Below, in pieces: positions 7,731 through 16,747 of a stretch of 55,140 nt of DNA (its first letter is position 1; each line of letters opens with the position of its first letter). Made by a program: the position numbers and the translations under genes. Under the pieces are notes generated by a model that worked only from the letters and a program-made list of their open reading frames with translations, was not told the origin of the DNA and made no database searches. Source of the stretch: CAYZBF01 sp964476585 (GTDB lineage Bacteria > Hydrothermota > UBA3072); the NCBI GenBank assembly GCA_964476585.1, contig CAYZBF010000013.1, forward strand, positions 1-55,140, read 5' to 3'.

Positions 7731-8411
7731 ATGATTTTAATCCTTTTGTCACTCTTTCCTCCTCTCAGAAATGCAGAAGAATTTGGTTTTGGGGATATCA
7801 CGAGACTCAGGAACCCTTCCCTTGCTATAACATATCAGAATCTGTTCTCCATTTCTGAACTTCAATCTGTAAAGATTGACTGGAACGGGAAAAGATATGG
7901 GCTCCTGATCTCCCACTTTGGGACTGAGCTCTACGGGGAAATAGTTCTGGGGGTAAGATATAAGTTGGAACTTGAGAATGTATGGCTTATGGTAGAACCT
8001 TCTCTTTTATACCTTTCTCAGCAAGATGAAGATAACTTTGGCTTTAGTGCAGATTTCATGGGCGGTCTTATCTGGAAAGATTACGGGATATATCTCAATG
8101 CAATCAACCCTTTATCATATATAGCAGGTGAAACCATCCCCGTTGAAATGGAATTATGCATGCTTTACGATAACAAATGGCATTCTGTAGGTTTTAAACT
8201 GGATTTTCTTGAAGGTTGGGGTACAGGACTCGGTTTTGGTTATAGTTTGAAATTTACAAATTTCAAAGCCGGAGTTGGGCTTTTAACCAATCCTTTGATA
8301 CCAACGGCAGGATTTTCGATGGATATAGCCAGTATTCGTTTCGAAGCCGGGTTCCAGAATCATCCACATCTTGGACTATCAAGAACTTTTACAATTTATT
8401 ATATGAGATGA
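7731..8411 (+). CDS. Predicted outer-membrane beta-barrel protein, unknown function
   Basis: The 226-residue product has a short signal peptide-like start (MILILLSLFPPLRNA). It continues as alternating amphipathic strands (GLLISHFGTELYGEIVLGVRYKL, GLGFGYSLKFTNFKAGVGLL, SIRFEAGFQNH) and ends in aromatic/hydrophobic TFTIYYMR. An N-terminal FGFGDITRLRNPSLA stretch resembles the start of PorV-like barrel proteins. It starts one base after the stop of an 18-codon upstream ORF. The substrate or partner cannot be told. Confidence 0.65.
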   Translation: MILILLSLFPPLRNAEEFGFGDITRLRNPSLAITYQNLFSISELQSVKIDWNGKRYGLLISHFGTELYGEIVLGVRYKLELENVWLMVEPSLLYLSQQDEDNFGFSADFMGGLIWKDYGIYLNAINPLSYIAGETIPVEMELCMLYDNKWHSVGFKLDFLEGWGTGLGFGYSLKFTNFKAGVGLLTNPLIPTAGFSMDIASIRFEAGFQNHPHLGLSRTFTIYYMR

Positions 8412-8436
8412 TTATCCCGTCAATAAAAATTATAAA

Positions 8437-8625
8437 TGCAAAATTATTTATATGTTCAGACTTACCATACGAAAAGATACAGTCAATTTCCCCAGCGAGG
8501 AAATTGCTGCTCGGCTCTCAGGCTCACTCTCGTGAGACTTTCAATCTCACAAACCATGCCCGTTCGCCTTCCGAGACGCTTTTCGATATGGCAAGTTCTT
8601 CCAATAAAGACACAATAATTTTGCA
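8437..8625. mobile_element. Nested-hairpin element, copy 2 (189 bp, minimal form)
   Basis: Outer arms TGCAAAATTATT (8437-8448) and AATAATTTTGCA (8614-8625) are perfect. A second stem pairs ACTTACCATACGAAAAG (8459-8475) with CTTTTCGATATGGCAAGT (8579-8596), two positions off. Site A is the bare stem CAATTTCC/GGAAATTG with a 7-nt loop and no inserted hairpin. Site B has GTGAGA/TCTCAC before ACCATGCCCG. The third site carries no hairpin. The joints CAGTCAATTTCCCC, GAGGAAATTGCTGCT and CCATGCCCG are shared with copies 1 and 4. A 90-codon open frame through it is not credible. Confidence 0.7.
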
Positions 8626-8780
8626 AAAATTTGCAAAGTTAATAGTTAATTGGTTAATTAGAAAATTAGTTAACTTTTAAATGGATTGAGAGGTAGTATG
8701 ACTAATAAACTAATCAACTCAATATTTTTGATATTCTTATAAATCATCTTCAATATTGTTATAAATTGAGGAGGTAGTTA

Positions 8781-9290
8781 ATGGAAAAAACGGTAGAAGA
8801 GAAGAGAATCTATACAGGTAAACTTTTAACCCTTAATGCTGATAGGGTCATTTTGTCTTCGGGAAGAAAATCCATCAGGGAATATGTATCTCATCCTGGA
8901 GCAGCCGCTGCTATACCTTTTATTTCTAAAGGCAGGATAATCCTTGTAAGGCAATATCGGTACCCTATATCCAGGGATTTACTTGAGATACCTGCAGGAA
9001 TAATTGAGGAGGGCGAAAGCCCACAAGAGACGATTGCGCGGGAACTCAAAGAAGAAATCGGCTATGAAGCTAAGCAAATTGAACCCATCGGATGGTTCTA
9101 TCCATCACCAGGATATACAAATGAGAAGATCCACCTCTTCAAAGCAAGTGACCTCCAGCCTACACAGCAAGAAGTAGAAGAGGGAATCGAAGCTATGGAA
9201 ATTCCTTATAAAGAAGCTATCAGAATGGTAGAGGAGGGAAAGATTATAGATGGTAAAACTATTATTGCTATTCTTTCTTGCAAACGCTGA
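8781..9290 (+). CDS. Nudix hydrolase, ADP-ribose pyrophosphatase type
   Basis: The 169-residue protein has a full Nudix box (GIIEEGESPQETIARELKEE followed by IGYEA: G-x5-E-x7-REUxEExGU), which binds the metal that cleaves nucleoside diphosphate-X substrates. The upstream strand IILVRQYRYPISRDLLEIPAG and the downstream YPSPGYTNEKIHLF are typical of the ADP-ribose/ADP-sugar pyrophosphatase (NudF-like) group. GGAGG lies just ahead of the ATG. The 3' end overlaps the next gene by 41 bp. Confidence 0.9.
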   Translation: MEKTVEEKRIYTGKLLTLNADRVILSSGRKSIREYVSHPGAAAAIPFISKGRIILVRQYRYPISRDLLEIPAGIIEEGESPQETIARELKEEIGYEAKQIEPIGWFYPSPGYTNEKIHLFKASDLQPTQQEVEEGIEAMEIPYKEAIRMVEEGKIIDGKTIIAILSCKR

Positions 9291-10797
9291 ACCATTTGAG
9301 ATAGACGCACAGATTTCCAAAACACCTGAACTACTGGAAAGGCTTGAGCGCCTGGAAGAAAATCCCGTCAATATAAACAAAGCTACAAAAGAGGAGTTAC
9401 TACTCATCCCATATATTGACGAGGGGCTTTCCGAAAGGATAATAGGATACAGGAAAGGAAGACTATTCACACACGTAAGCGAGTTACTCTTAATAGACCG
9501 TGTGACACCATTTCTTCTTGATAGGATAAGACCTTATATAACAGTTGGGTTGGGAAGGCCGAAGCTCGTTATTTTGAAAGGAACGAAATTCCTTTCGAGG
9601 TTTGAAAGAAAAATAAATGATCGTGAGAGCAAGATATATAATAGAATTAAAATCCCTTTTAGAAATCTATGTTTTGGTGGGCTTCTCGAAAAGGATTATG
9701 AAGAGGGCAATTATCTAGATTACTATACTGCTTCTATCTACTCACCCGCGGATTTTGTTATAGGGGACTATGACCTTGATATTGGGATGGGACTTATCTT
9801 TGGAAAGCCAGATTTCTTCTATGCAGGCTCGGGTATCGTACCCGGGGAGAAGGGATTTAGCCCACATCTATCCACCTATGAGGAAAACTATCAGAGAGGT
9901 GCAGTTTTTGAGTGGAAGAATATAATGCTTTTTGGTTCATACATAAAGACCAATAACCAAGAGAAAAAACTCATAGGTGCAAGTTACAAATCAAAACCAT
10001 TTAGAATTACTGGAGCTTTTAGTTCGCTTGACAGTGAAGATGGGAATACATTGCTATCGCTTTATATGGATAAGGAATTGGCAGGAAATCTCCTTCGGTT
10101 TGAGATTGCAAGCGGGGGAAATAAATTATCTCTGATTAAAAAGAATGTCGCTTACTCTATCGGAATTGACAATAGTGGAGGACTAAAGGCAATCTATGCC
10201 AATGTTCCATCCGAAATCCCAACAGATTGGATTTCTCCTTTTTCTAAAAATGAAGAACTCCTGTATCTCCATTTTGAGAAGAAGATTATCCCTTCACTCT
10301 CTGGCGTGGTATATACTGAATTCACACGAGAAAACTCATCTCTTTCTGATTTCGATAGACTCCTTGGAATTCAGTTGCAATGGAATCCTTTTAGGGGATT
10401 AAAAGTTTTTGGGCGGTTGAAAACAAAAGAAGATAGAGATGGCATAAGATTGGATTTAACCTATGAGAAAGCGCGTTTTAATATAAGAAATCGTTTTGAA
10501 GTAGTAAATACACTTCATGGTTCGGGATTCCTTGCTTACACAGGAGTTAGATATTCTGCTGATTATGTTATAGAAACGCGTTTTATTCTCTATGAAACAC
10601 ACAGCTGGTATCCAAGGATATATGAGTATGAAAACGACCTCCCGGGAACTTTTACCATAAAACAACTCAGCGGTTCAGGAAGGCGTATCTACCTGCTATT
10701 AGCAGAGAAGATATTCCCTGTGAAGGTTTATCTAAAATGGAGCATTGACTTTAAAGATGATATTGACCATAAAATAGGGCTGGCAATTTCCATTTGA
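9250..10797 (+). CDS. Helix-hairpin-helix domain protein with C-terminal beta-barrel
   Basis: A short signal peptide (MVKLLLLFFLANA) is followed by a ComEA-like double helix-hairpin-helix region, PVNINKATKEELLLIPYIDE to VTPFLLDRIRPYI, roughly residues 38-97. The remaining 400 residues are amphipathic strands of an outer-membrane barrel ending FKDDIDHKIGLAISI. HhH modules normally bind DNA. The secreted HhH-plus-barrel layout suggests a role at the outer membrane, perhaps in DNA handling, but this is inference. The ATG is inside the Nudix gene behind GGAGGG, and the stop overlaps the priA start. Confidence 0.7.
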   Translation: MVKLLLLFFLANAEPFEIDAQISKTPELLERLERLEENPVNINKATKEELLLIPYIDEGLSERIIGYRKGRLFTHVSELLLIDRVTPFLLDRIRPYITVGLGRPKLVILKGTKFLSRFERKINDRESKIYNRIKIPFRNLCFGGLLEKDYEEGNYLDYYTASIYSPADFVIGDYDLDIGMGLIFGKPDFFYAGSGIVPGEKGFSPHLSTYEENYQRGAVFEWKNIMLFGSYIKTNNQEKKLIGASYKSKPFRITGAFSSLDSEDGNTLLSLYMDKELAGNLLRFEIASGGNKLSLIKKNVAYSIGIDNSGGLKAIYANVPSEIPTDWISPFSKNEELLYLHFEKKIIPSLSGVVYTEFTRENSSLSDFDRLLGIQLQWNPFRGLKVFGRLKTKEDRDGIRLDLTYEKARFNIRNRFEVVNTLHGSGFLAYTGVRYSADYVIETRFILYETHSWYPRIYEYENDLPGTFTIKQLSGSGRRIYLLLAEKIFPVKVYLKWSIDFKDDIDHKIGLAISI

Positions 10798-12734
10798 AAT
10801 ATCGTGATATTATGAGATATTATGACATAGCAGTTCCGATAGACAAATTCAGAAATTTTACCTATAAGGCAAGGGAAGAAATGGACCTAAGGAAGGGCAG
10901 TGTCGTTTGCGTTCCCTTCCAAACAAAAACGTTAGTAGGTGTGGTTATGGGTGTTGCAAAATCATACACAAATGCAAAAGAAGTTAAGGAAAAGATCATG
11001 GACCTACCTTTGAATTTGTATAGATTAGCTTTATGGGTTTCCAGTTATTACCTCTGTCCACCAGGAATTGTCTTTTCCTTTATTCTCCCGCCATTTAAGA
11101 AGAAAGTGCATAAAATAGAGGAATACCAGGTATCGACGAAATTTCTGAAACTCAACAAATTTCAGGAAAAAGCATATAATAGTACTAAGAAAGCTATAGA
11201 TATGTCTTATCACAAAACCTTCCTCCTTTTTGGTGTAACAGGAAGTGGTAAGACTGAGGTTTACTTTCGCGTAATGGATGATGTTCTCATGAAGGGGAAA
11301 AGTATTCTCTACCTTGTTCCTGAAATCTCAGTTATTCCACAGGTTCTTGAGAGAGTAAGGGAACGGTTTGGTATGGGAGAAGAATATCACTATAAACTCT
11401 CAAAGGGGAAGAAGTATTCTTACTGGATGAATGCATTTGAAGGAAAGTTAAAGATAGGGATAGGTTCACGGATGAGTATCTTCAGTCCTTTTTCTGATTT
11501 AGGACTCATCATTGTTGATGAGGAGCATTCGGATTCATACAAACAGGAGGAGCCTAAACCAAGATTTTCCGCCAGGGATGTTGCCGTGATGAGAGGAGCA
11601 ATAGAAGGAATTCCTGTAATACTTGGTAGTGCAACCCCCTCCATTGAATCCTTCTATAATGCAAAAAAGGGTAAATATGTTTTCCTTGAATTGCCAAAAA
11701 GAGTAAAAGGGCAAGCGATGCCAGAGGTTTTAATCGTAGATCCAGGTAGAAATATCTTCTCTAAAGAGATGGATAAGGCAATAAAAGAAACAGTAAATCA
11801 GAAAGATATGCCACGAGTGATACTCTTTCTCAACCGCAGGGGATATGCCCCTTATGGGAAATGTTATAGTTGCGGGTGGTCGGCTCGCTGCCTGAATTGT
11901 GATATTTCATTAACCTACCATAAAGCAACGAATACTCTTATATGCCATCACTGTGGATATAAGATGGATAAAGTAATAAATTGTCCCAGATGTGGTAAAG
12001 AGGTTGCTTATTTCGGTTGGGGTACACAGAGGATAGAAGAGGAAATCAAAGCTAAATATAGAGATTACAAAGTACAGAGGATGGATACAGATTCCATTTC
12101 CCGAAGACATGATCACGAAAGGATATACAACGGGCTTAAGCGGGGAGAAATCCAAATTCTCCTTGGAACTCAGATGGTAACAAAGGGACTTGATCTCCCT
12201 GATATTGGGTTGGTTGGAGTAATTCAAGCTGACACTGCAATCAACCTCCCGGACTTTAGAGCTTCTGAACGAACATTTCAACTCTTAAGTCAGGTTGCAG
12301 GGAGGGCTGGAAGGGGTGGAAAGGGAAAGGTTATAATCCAGAGTAATAATCCAAATCACTATGCAATCAGGTTTGCAAAAGAACATAATTATGAAGGTTT
12401 TTATGAGAAGGAGAGAGAGTTCAGAAAGAGTGCAAAATATCCACCATTCGTAAACTTAGCAAGAATTCTTATCCAATCAAAGAAAGAGGAAAAAGCTATA
12501 AAAACAGCCGAGAAGATAAAAAGAAAACTGCAAGAGTCCAATAAAAGAGACTCGTTTACCATCCTGGGACCTGTTTCCTGTCCAATAGGAAGAATAGAGA
12601 AAAACTACCGGTACCATATCCTTTTAAAATCAGAGGAGGAATATCTCCTTCAACGATTATTGAAAGAGCTATATTCTTTGAGAATTTCGGGCATTCGAAT
12701 TTCGTTTGAAATCGATCCAGTAAATATGCTTTAG
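10794..12734 (+). CDS. priA: Primosomal protein N' (replication restart helicase PriA)
   Basis: PriA reloads the replicative helicase at stalled forks. The 646-residue product has a DNA-binding N-domain (YYDIAVPIDKFRNFTYKA), Walker A FGVTGSGKTEVYFRV and DEEH box IIVDEEHSDSYKQEEP. Two zinc sites follow with Cys pairs in CYSCGWSARCLNCDISLTY and CHHCGYKMDKVINCPRCGKE. The C-terminal helicase motifs are LLGTQMVTKGLDLPDIGLV and QVAGRAGRGG. It is somewhat shorter than the E. coli protein but has all domains. The start is either TTG at 10794, overlapping the upstream stop (TTGA), or ATG at 10812. The stop codon touches a copy of the GTCGCTTCGC repeat. Confidence 0.95.
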   Translation: MKYRDIMRYYDIAVPIDKFRNFTYKAREEMDLRKGSVVCVPFQTKTLVGVVMGVAKSYTNAKEVKEKIMDLPLNLYRLALWVSSYYLCPPGIVFSFILPPFKKKVHKIEEYQVSTKFLKLNKFQEKAYNSTKKAIDMSYHKTFLLFGVTGSGKTEVYFRVMDDVLMKGKSILYLVPEISVIPQVLERVRERFGMGEEYHYKLSKGKKYSYWMNAFEGKLKIGIGSRMSIFSPFSDLGLIIVDEEHSDSYKQEEPKPRFSARDVAVMRGAIEGIPVILGSATPSIESFYNAKKGKYVFLELPKRVKGQAMPEVLIVDPGRNIFSKEMDKAIKETVNQKDMPRVILFLNRRGYAPYGKCYSCGWSARCLNCDISLTYHKATNTLICHHCGYKMDKVINCPRCGKEVAYFGWGTQRIEEEIKAKYRDYKVQRMDTDSISRRHDHERIYNGLKRGEIQILLGTQMVTKGLDLPDIGLVGVIQADTAINLPDFRASERTFQLLSQVAGRAGRGGKGKVIIQSNNPNHYAIRFAKEHNYEGFYEKEREFRKSAKYPPFVNLARILIQSKKEEKAIKTAEKIKRKLQESNKRDSFTILGPVSCPIGRIEKNYRYHILLKSEEEYLLQRLLKELYSLRISGIRISFEIDPVNML

Positions 12735-12749
12735 TCGCTTCGCTCCATT
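12733..12749. repeat. AGTCGCTTCGCTCCATT interspersed repeat
   Basis: A 17-bp string with the palindrome-like core CGCTTCGC lies between the convergent ends of priA and the radical SAM gene. Near-identical copies are at 27157, 27260, 31144 and (reverse strand) 38513, all intergenic. Function is unknown. Confidence 0.6.
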
Positions 12750-12793
12750 TTCTCTTTGCGTCTTTGCGAGATATTAATAGGGGGTAGGGCAAT

Positions 12794-13879
12794 TTACATA
12801 TAATAGCTACAGCAACCTTTGCAAACAGGAAGAGGGTTACCTGAAAATATACGTTTTCGATGGTCTCTAGCTATAGGTGAATTCCACACAGATAAAAATC
12901 TCTTATTTTCTAAATCTCCAACTATAACATCAGGGCAGATTTCTACTTTAGAGGGAGGTTTAATATACACAGATGTCCAGGGAGAAGTGCAATTACCTTT
13001 AAACCTATCAAGGTACTCTTTATCTTTCTCATAATACATATTCAATTCGGACGCTGATATATCAGGGGTGAACATCGTATCAATATTCGTATCAATAGAC
13101 TTGATTCGGATAATGAGATCCGAACTTACTCTAAAATCTCTATTACTGAAAACAGCTCCCTTCCAGTAGTGCGGGTTTATTCCGGGGATATCTGAAAACT
13201 CACTTAAGTCTTCAGGCCGGATAGATAAAATATGAAGGAAATTTACAACATCAAAATCATGTCGCTCTGCAAAGGTTATTGCAAAATTAGGGTCAGATGA
13301 TGGATGGAGAAGAGAGTATAAGAAAAGACGGGGTTTCCTCTTCCCCTGTTTCCTTTTCTCCTTGTTAATTTCTTCTATACCTTTTTCAAGACTATGAAAT
13401 GTTCCTGAAACACCACGGATTTCATCATGTATTTCTGGAGGACCATCTATGGATACTTTTATGCGGTCGACACCCGAATAAACGATAAGTCTGGCAAAGC
13501 AGGAGAGTCTAGTTCCATTGGTCACAATACTCAAAGATAGCCCGCGCGCCTTTATATAGTTAATCAATTTTTCTATGTCAGGATATAAAAACGGCTCCCC
13601 CCCACTCATACTGTAGCGAGGTCGAATTGGCATAAGTTCTCTAACCACCCTCTTGGCTGCAGTTAAGGGAATAAATTCTGGAGATGAATCTATATTCTTA
13701 AGGAAACACATCTTACAATTAAGATTGCATCTCTCTGTTAAGTAGAAAGAAACTACCTGCGGGAAGGGAGCGTATCCTCTGACGACAGTAGTCATACGTC
13801 TCGCAATAGAGGAGGAAGTTTTACTTGTGAGAATAAAAGGAAGGTTATAAAAACTCTCTTTTAAGCTCTCGATTCTCAT
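12794..13879 (-). CDS. Radical SAM protein with SPASM-like C-terminus
   Basis: The 361-residue protein has the [4Fe-4S]/SAM motif ERCNLNCKMCFLK (CxxxCxxC), SGGEPFLYPDIEKL and the SAM-binding strand LSIVTNGTRL. The C-terminal part has Cys residues in NCTSPWTSVYIKP, EICPD and PVCKGCCSYY, a SPASM-like auxiliary cluster region. Such proteins (MoaA/AlbA-like branch) modify peptides, proteins or sugars, and the substrate cannot be deduced. No small precursor peptide gene is evident nearby. It is divergent from the epimerase-like gene at 14176, and both have leaderless promoters. It does not look like the AmmeMemoRadiSam-associated enzyme. Confidence 0.8.
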   Translation of the reverse strand: MRIESLKESFYNLPFILTSKTSSSIARRMTTVVRGYAPFPQVVSFYLTERCNLNCKMCFLKNIDSSPEFIPLTAAKRVVRELMPIRPRYSMSGGEPFLYPDIEKLINYIKARGLSLSIVTNGTRLSCFARLIVYSGVDRIKVSIDGPPEIHDEIRGVSGTFHSLEKGIEEINKEKRKQGKRKPRLFLYSLLHPSSDPNFAITFAERHDFDVVNFLHILSIRPEDLSEFSDIPGINPHYWKGAVFSNRDFRVSSDLIIRIKSIDTNIDTMFTPDISASELNMYYEKDKEYLDRFKGNCTSPWTSVYIKPPSKVEICPDVIVGDLENKRFLSVWNSPIARDHRKRIFSGNPLPVCKGCCSYYM

Positions 13880-13885
13880 GGCTCA

Positions 13886-13913
13886 ATTATATTCTTTGGA
13901 CTCAAAATGTAAA
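13886..13913 (-). promoter_or_regulatory. Leaderless promoter of the radical SAM gene
   Basis: On the minus strand TTTACA (13913-13908), a 16-bp spacer and a perfect TATAAT (13891-13886) are followed after 6 nt by the ATG at 13879. No Shine-Dalgarno is present. Confidence 0.65.
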
Positions 13914-14141
13914 GGGACCAATGGGAATGTTCCTGGTTCCGGGTTAAAGAGTTGGACGGTTGGTATTATAGTGATACGTGGTATGTGATAAGGGATAAGA
14001 GATATTGACTCCGGTTTTCTGTCCTCTGACTTCTGTTCTAAAACTCATTTACTCATCTACTCATATACCCATATATTCATTTACCATTCTCATTTGAGTA
14101 CTTTATGGAAAACAATGTTAGGTACGTAAAGAAATCGAGGA

Positions 14142-14169
14142 TTGACTAAATTATCTCATCGCGTATAGT
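14142..14169 (+). promoter_or_regulatory. Leaderless promoter of the C5-epimerase-like gene
   Basis: TTGACT (14142-14147), a 16-bp spacer and TATAGT (14164-14169) are followed after 6 nt by the ATG at 14176. This is the same geometry as the divergent radical SAM promoter. Confidence 0.65.
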
Positions 14170-14175
14170 AAAACT

Positions 14176-15030
14176 ATGCTTTTTGACTTTACTAAATGTG
14201 AATCTGTTCATTTTAGCGGGATAAGACTAAATGAAAAAGGTATTCCTGAGATCGTGGATGTCAAAAAATTAGATTACATTTCTACCCCTGTAACTGTCTC
14301 TCAATATGGCCTCTATGAGTTACAGTTGTATAAAAGGACTGGTGATGAGTCACACCGTGAATCTGCTATAAGATGTGCCAGATGGCTCGATAAGAAAGCA
14401 GATGTTTCCCAAAAAGAGGCCCGATGGTGGTATAACTTCAAAAACGACTTTCTCAAGATTGAACCACCCTGGCTCTGTGGATTAGCTCAAAGCCTCTCTG
14501 CCTGGCTGTTATATAGCCTAAGAGATATAGATGATAAGTGGGAAGAACTAGCTTACAAAGCCCTGAATCCCTTATTCTATCCTGTTCCAAAAGGGGGCCT
14601 CTCTAACCGGATCGAGAATTATTCCTTCCTTGAGGAATATCCATCAGACCCTCCATCAGCAACACTTAATGGTCTTATATATATTCTGCTCGTTCTTCAT
14701 GCATTCTCTAAAGCAGGTTACGACAAAGTTGAATCGCTCTTTTCTACTTATACAGAAAGCCTTGCAATGAATCTCTACAGATACGATACGGGCTTCTGGA
14801 GCTTATATGACCTCTGGAATATAAGAAGACTCGCATCACTTGAATATCACTGGATACATCTATACCAGTTGAATTTGCTCTATAAAATAACGGGTATAAA
14901 GGAGTTTTTAGAGTGGTATAACAAATGGGCAGTTTACTGGAAAAGCACAAACTGCCGCTTCTTCCGCATCCTCCATAAATTAAAAGAAAAATTACTACCC
15001 GCACTCAGGAAAGAGGCGGATAGAAGTTAA
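14176..15030 (+). CDS. D-glucuronyl C5-epimerase C-terminal domain protein
   Basis: The 284-residue protein matches the alpha/alpha-barrel domain of glucuronyl C5-epimerases, which convert D-glucuronate to L-iduronate in heparin- or alginate-like polymers. It has NEKGIPEIVDVKKLDYISTP, VSQYGLYELQLY, a tryptophan-rich RWWYNFKN, PPWLCGLAQSLSAWLLY, EEYPSDPPSATLNGLIYILL, GFWSLYDLW and HWIHLYQLNLLYKITG, in family order. It has no signal peptide, so it would act in the cytosol or on lipid-linked precursors. No glycosyltransferases flank it. The assignment of fold is fairly firm; the substrate is not. Confidence 0.75.
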   Translation: MLFDFTKCESVHFSGIRLNEKGIPEIVDVKKLDYISTPVTVSQYGLYELQLYKRTGDESHRESAIRCARWLDKKADVSQKEARWWYNFKNDFLKIEPPWLCGLAQSLSAWLLYSLRDIDDKWEELAYKALNPLFYPVPKGGLSNRIENYSFLEEYPSDPPSATLNGLIYILLVLHAFSKAGYDKVESLFSTYTESLAMNLYRYDTGFWSLYDLWNIRRLASLEYHWIHLYQLNLLYKITGIKEFLEWYNKWAVYWKSTNCRFFRILHKLKEKLLPALRKEADRS

Positions 15031-15155
15031 CATTCAATGTTACAGCCTTACTTCCCGCTCTGGAGTAGCTGCGTTTGTTCTGCGTTTTATTTGCATTTTT
15101 CACTTTGCAATTTTCATTTTGCATTGAAGCTATTAGCTCTGAGCTGATAGCTGTT

Positions 15156-16076
15156 TTACCCCATTAACTTAACCATCAGTGCCTTCTGTGCGTGGAGTCG
15201 GTTCTCTGCTTCATCAAATACTACTGAGTGAGGACCATCGATTACACCAGTGCTCACCTCTTCTCCTCTAACAGCCGGTAGGCAGTGCATAAAGATGAAG
15301 TTTGCATCCGCGTGTCCTGCGAGTTTCTCATTCACCTGGAACGGGGCAAAGACCTTTCTCCTTTCCTCTGCCTCATCCTTCTGTCCCATAGATGCCCATA
15401 CATCGGTATAGATGACATCGACGTTTTTAACAGCCTTTACCGGGTCATTCGTTATTAATATTGACCCGCCTGATGTGGATGCAAGGGCCTTTGATGTTTT
15501 TACTATCTCTTCATCTGGTCCATACCCTTTTGGGTGGGCCACTCTTATATCCACGCCCATAAGGCCTGAGGCGAGCAATAATGAGTGACTCACATTGTTC
15601 CCATCACCAATGTATGCCAATTTTATCCCTTCTAATCTGCCTTTCTTCTCATAAACAGTCTGAAAATCTGCAAGGATCTGGCAGGGATGCTCAAGATCGG
15701 AGAGCCCATTTATTACAGGAACTGATGCATTTTCTGCAAGGCCGGTAATGGTTGAATGAGCAAAAGTCCTTGCCATAATACAATGCACCCATCTGGAAAG
15801 ATTCTTTGCAACATCAGGGATAGACTCTCTTTCCCCTATCTTTATATCTGAAGGAGAAAGGTATATTCCCATCCCGCCAAGCTCATAGATTCCGGTTTGA
15901 AATGTTACCCTGGTTCGTAGGGAAGGCTTCTCAAATATCATTGCAAGGACCTTCCCTTTAAGAGGAGCTTCCCTTTCCACTTTTTCCCCTTCCTTCTTTA
16001 ACCTTGTCGCTTCAGCAAGGATATCCATAAATTCATTATTTTTAAGGTCACTTATGGAAACAAGGTCTTTCTCCAT
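15156..16076 (-). CDS. argF: Ornithine carbamoyltransferase
   Basis: It forms citrulline from ornithine and carbamoyl phosphate in arginine synthesis. The 306-residue product has the carbamoyl phosphate loop FEKPSLRTRVTF, the HPCQ motif in SDLEHPCQILADF, the ornithine-binding region VWASMGQKDEAEER and the catalytic FMHCLPAVRGEE. Length is standard. Shine-Dalgarno AAGGAGGATTA precedes the ATG. A 150-bp gap with word-like repeats separates it from def upstream, so it may have its own promoter, although I cannot point to clear boxes. Confidence 0.95.
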   Translation of the reverse strand: MEKDLVSISDLKNNEFMDILAEATRLKKEGEKVEREAPLKGKVLAMIFEKPSLRTRVTFQTGIYELGGMGIYLSPSDIKIGERESIPDVAKNLSRWVHCIMARTFAHSTITGLAENASVPVINGLSDLEHPCQILADFQTVYEKKGRLEGIKLAYIGDGNNVSHSLLLASGLMGVDIRVAHPKGYGPDEEIVKTSKALASTSGGSILITNDPVKAVKNVDVIYTDVWASMGQKDEAEERRKVFAPFQVNEKLAGHADANFIFMHCLPAVRGEEVSTGVIDGPHSVVFDEAENRLHAQKALMVKLMG

Positions 16077-16228
16077 TAATCCTCCTTATTTTCACCACTG
16101 GAATTCACAAAGTTAATTAGTTAAATAGTTGATTAGGGAGGTGTAAGAAGGGTGTAACTAATAATCTATTCTACCATCCCCTGTCTTCGGTCCCCGGTCA
16201 TTTTCAAATTTGCATTCTTCGTTTTGCA

Positions 16229-16747
16229 TTAAAGTAAACCTTTGTGGCTATTATTTTCTCCTTCCTTCATCAGTTCCTCATACTCCATCATAAATCTTAA
16301 CATTTCTCTCTTAGGAAGGTAATCAACAATTAATATCCCATTGAGGTGGTCTATCTCGTGCTGTGCAACTCTTGCCTTGAGGTTTTCGAATTTATACTCT
16401 ACTTCCTTACCATCGGGATCAAATCCTCGAATGAGGAGAGATTCTGAACGGATTATTTCTATATGTGTATTCGGGACTGAAAGGCACCCTTCCTCCATTT
16501 TATCCTCTTCTGAAGCCTCCACAATCACTGGATTCACCAGCCTGATTGGGTCATCCTCTTCATCAAGTCTCATAACAAAAACCTGGCTGGAAACTCCAAT
16601 CTGATTAACGGCGAGCCCTATTCCGTCATTCTCTATCATTATCTTTAGCATCCGTTCAGTAAGTTCTCCCATACCTTGGAAATCCCTTACCTCTTTTGTC
16701 CTCTCCGTTAGAACCGAATCGGGGTATATTCTTAAAACACTACTCAT
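16229..16747 (-). CDS. def: Peptide deformylase
   Basis: It removes the formyl group from nascent N-terminal methionine. The 172-residue product has the three metalloenzyme motifs: GIGLAVNQIG (usually GxGLAAPQ, so Val and Asn are variants), EGCLSVP with the metal Cys, and QHEIDHLNG with two metal His and the catalytic Glu. The start overlaps the end of aspS by 8 bp, making it part of the hslV-hslU-hisS-aspS transcription unit. Confidence 0.95.
   Translation of the reverse strand: MSSVLRIYPDSVLTERTKEVRDFQGMGELTERMLKIMIENDGIGLAVNQIGVSSQVFVMRLDEEDDPIRLVNPVIVEASEEDKMEEGCLSVPNTHIEIIRSESLLIRGFDPDGKEVEYKFENLKARVAQHEIDHLNGILIVDYLPKREMLRFMMEYEELMKEGENNSHKGLL

Noticed and set aside
8408..8680. A 90-codon open frame (and a 60-codon one in another frame)
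   Set aside because: Both run through nested-hairpin copy 2. The shared QSISPAR string only reflects the conserved joint CAGTCAATTTCCCC.
12794..13879. The radical SAM protein as the third AmmeMemoRadiSam component
   Set aside because: Its CxxxCxxC context and SPASM-like cysteine tail do not match the PflA-like enzyme of that system, and it lies 20 kb away from the MEMO1-AMMECR1 gene.
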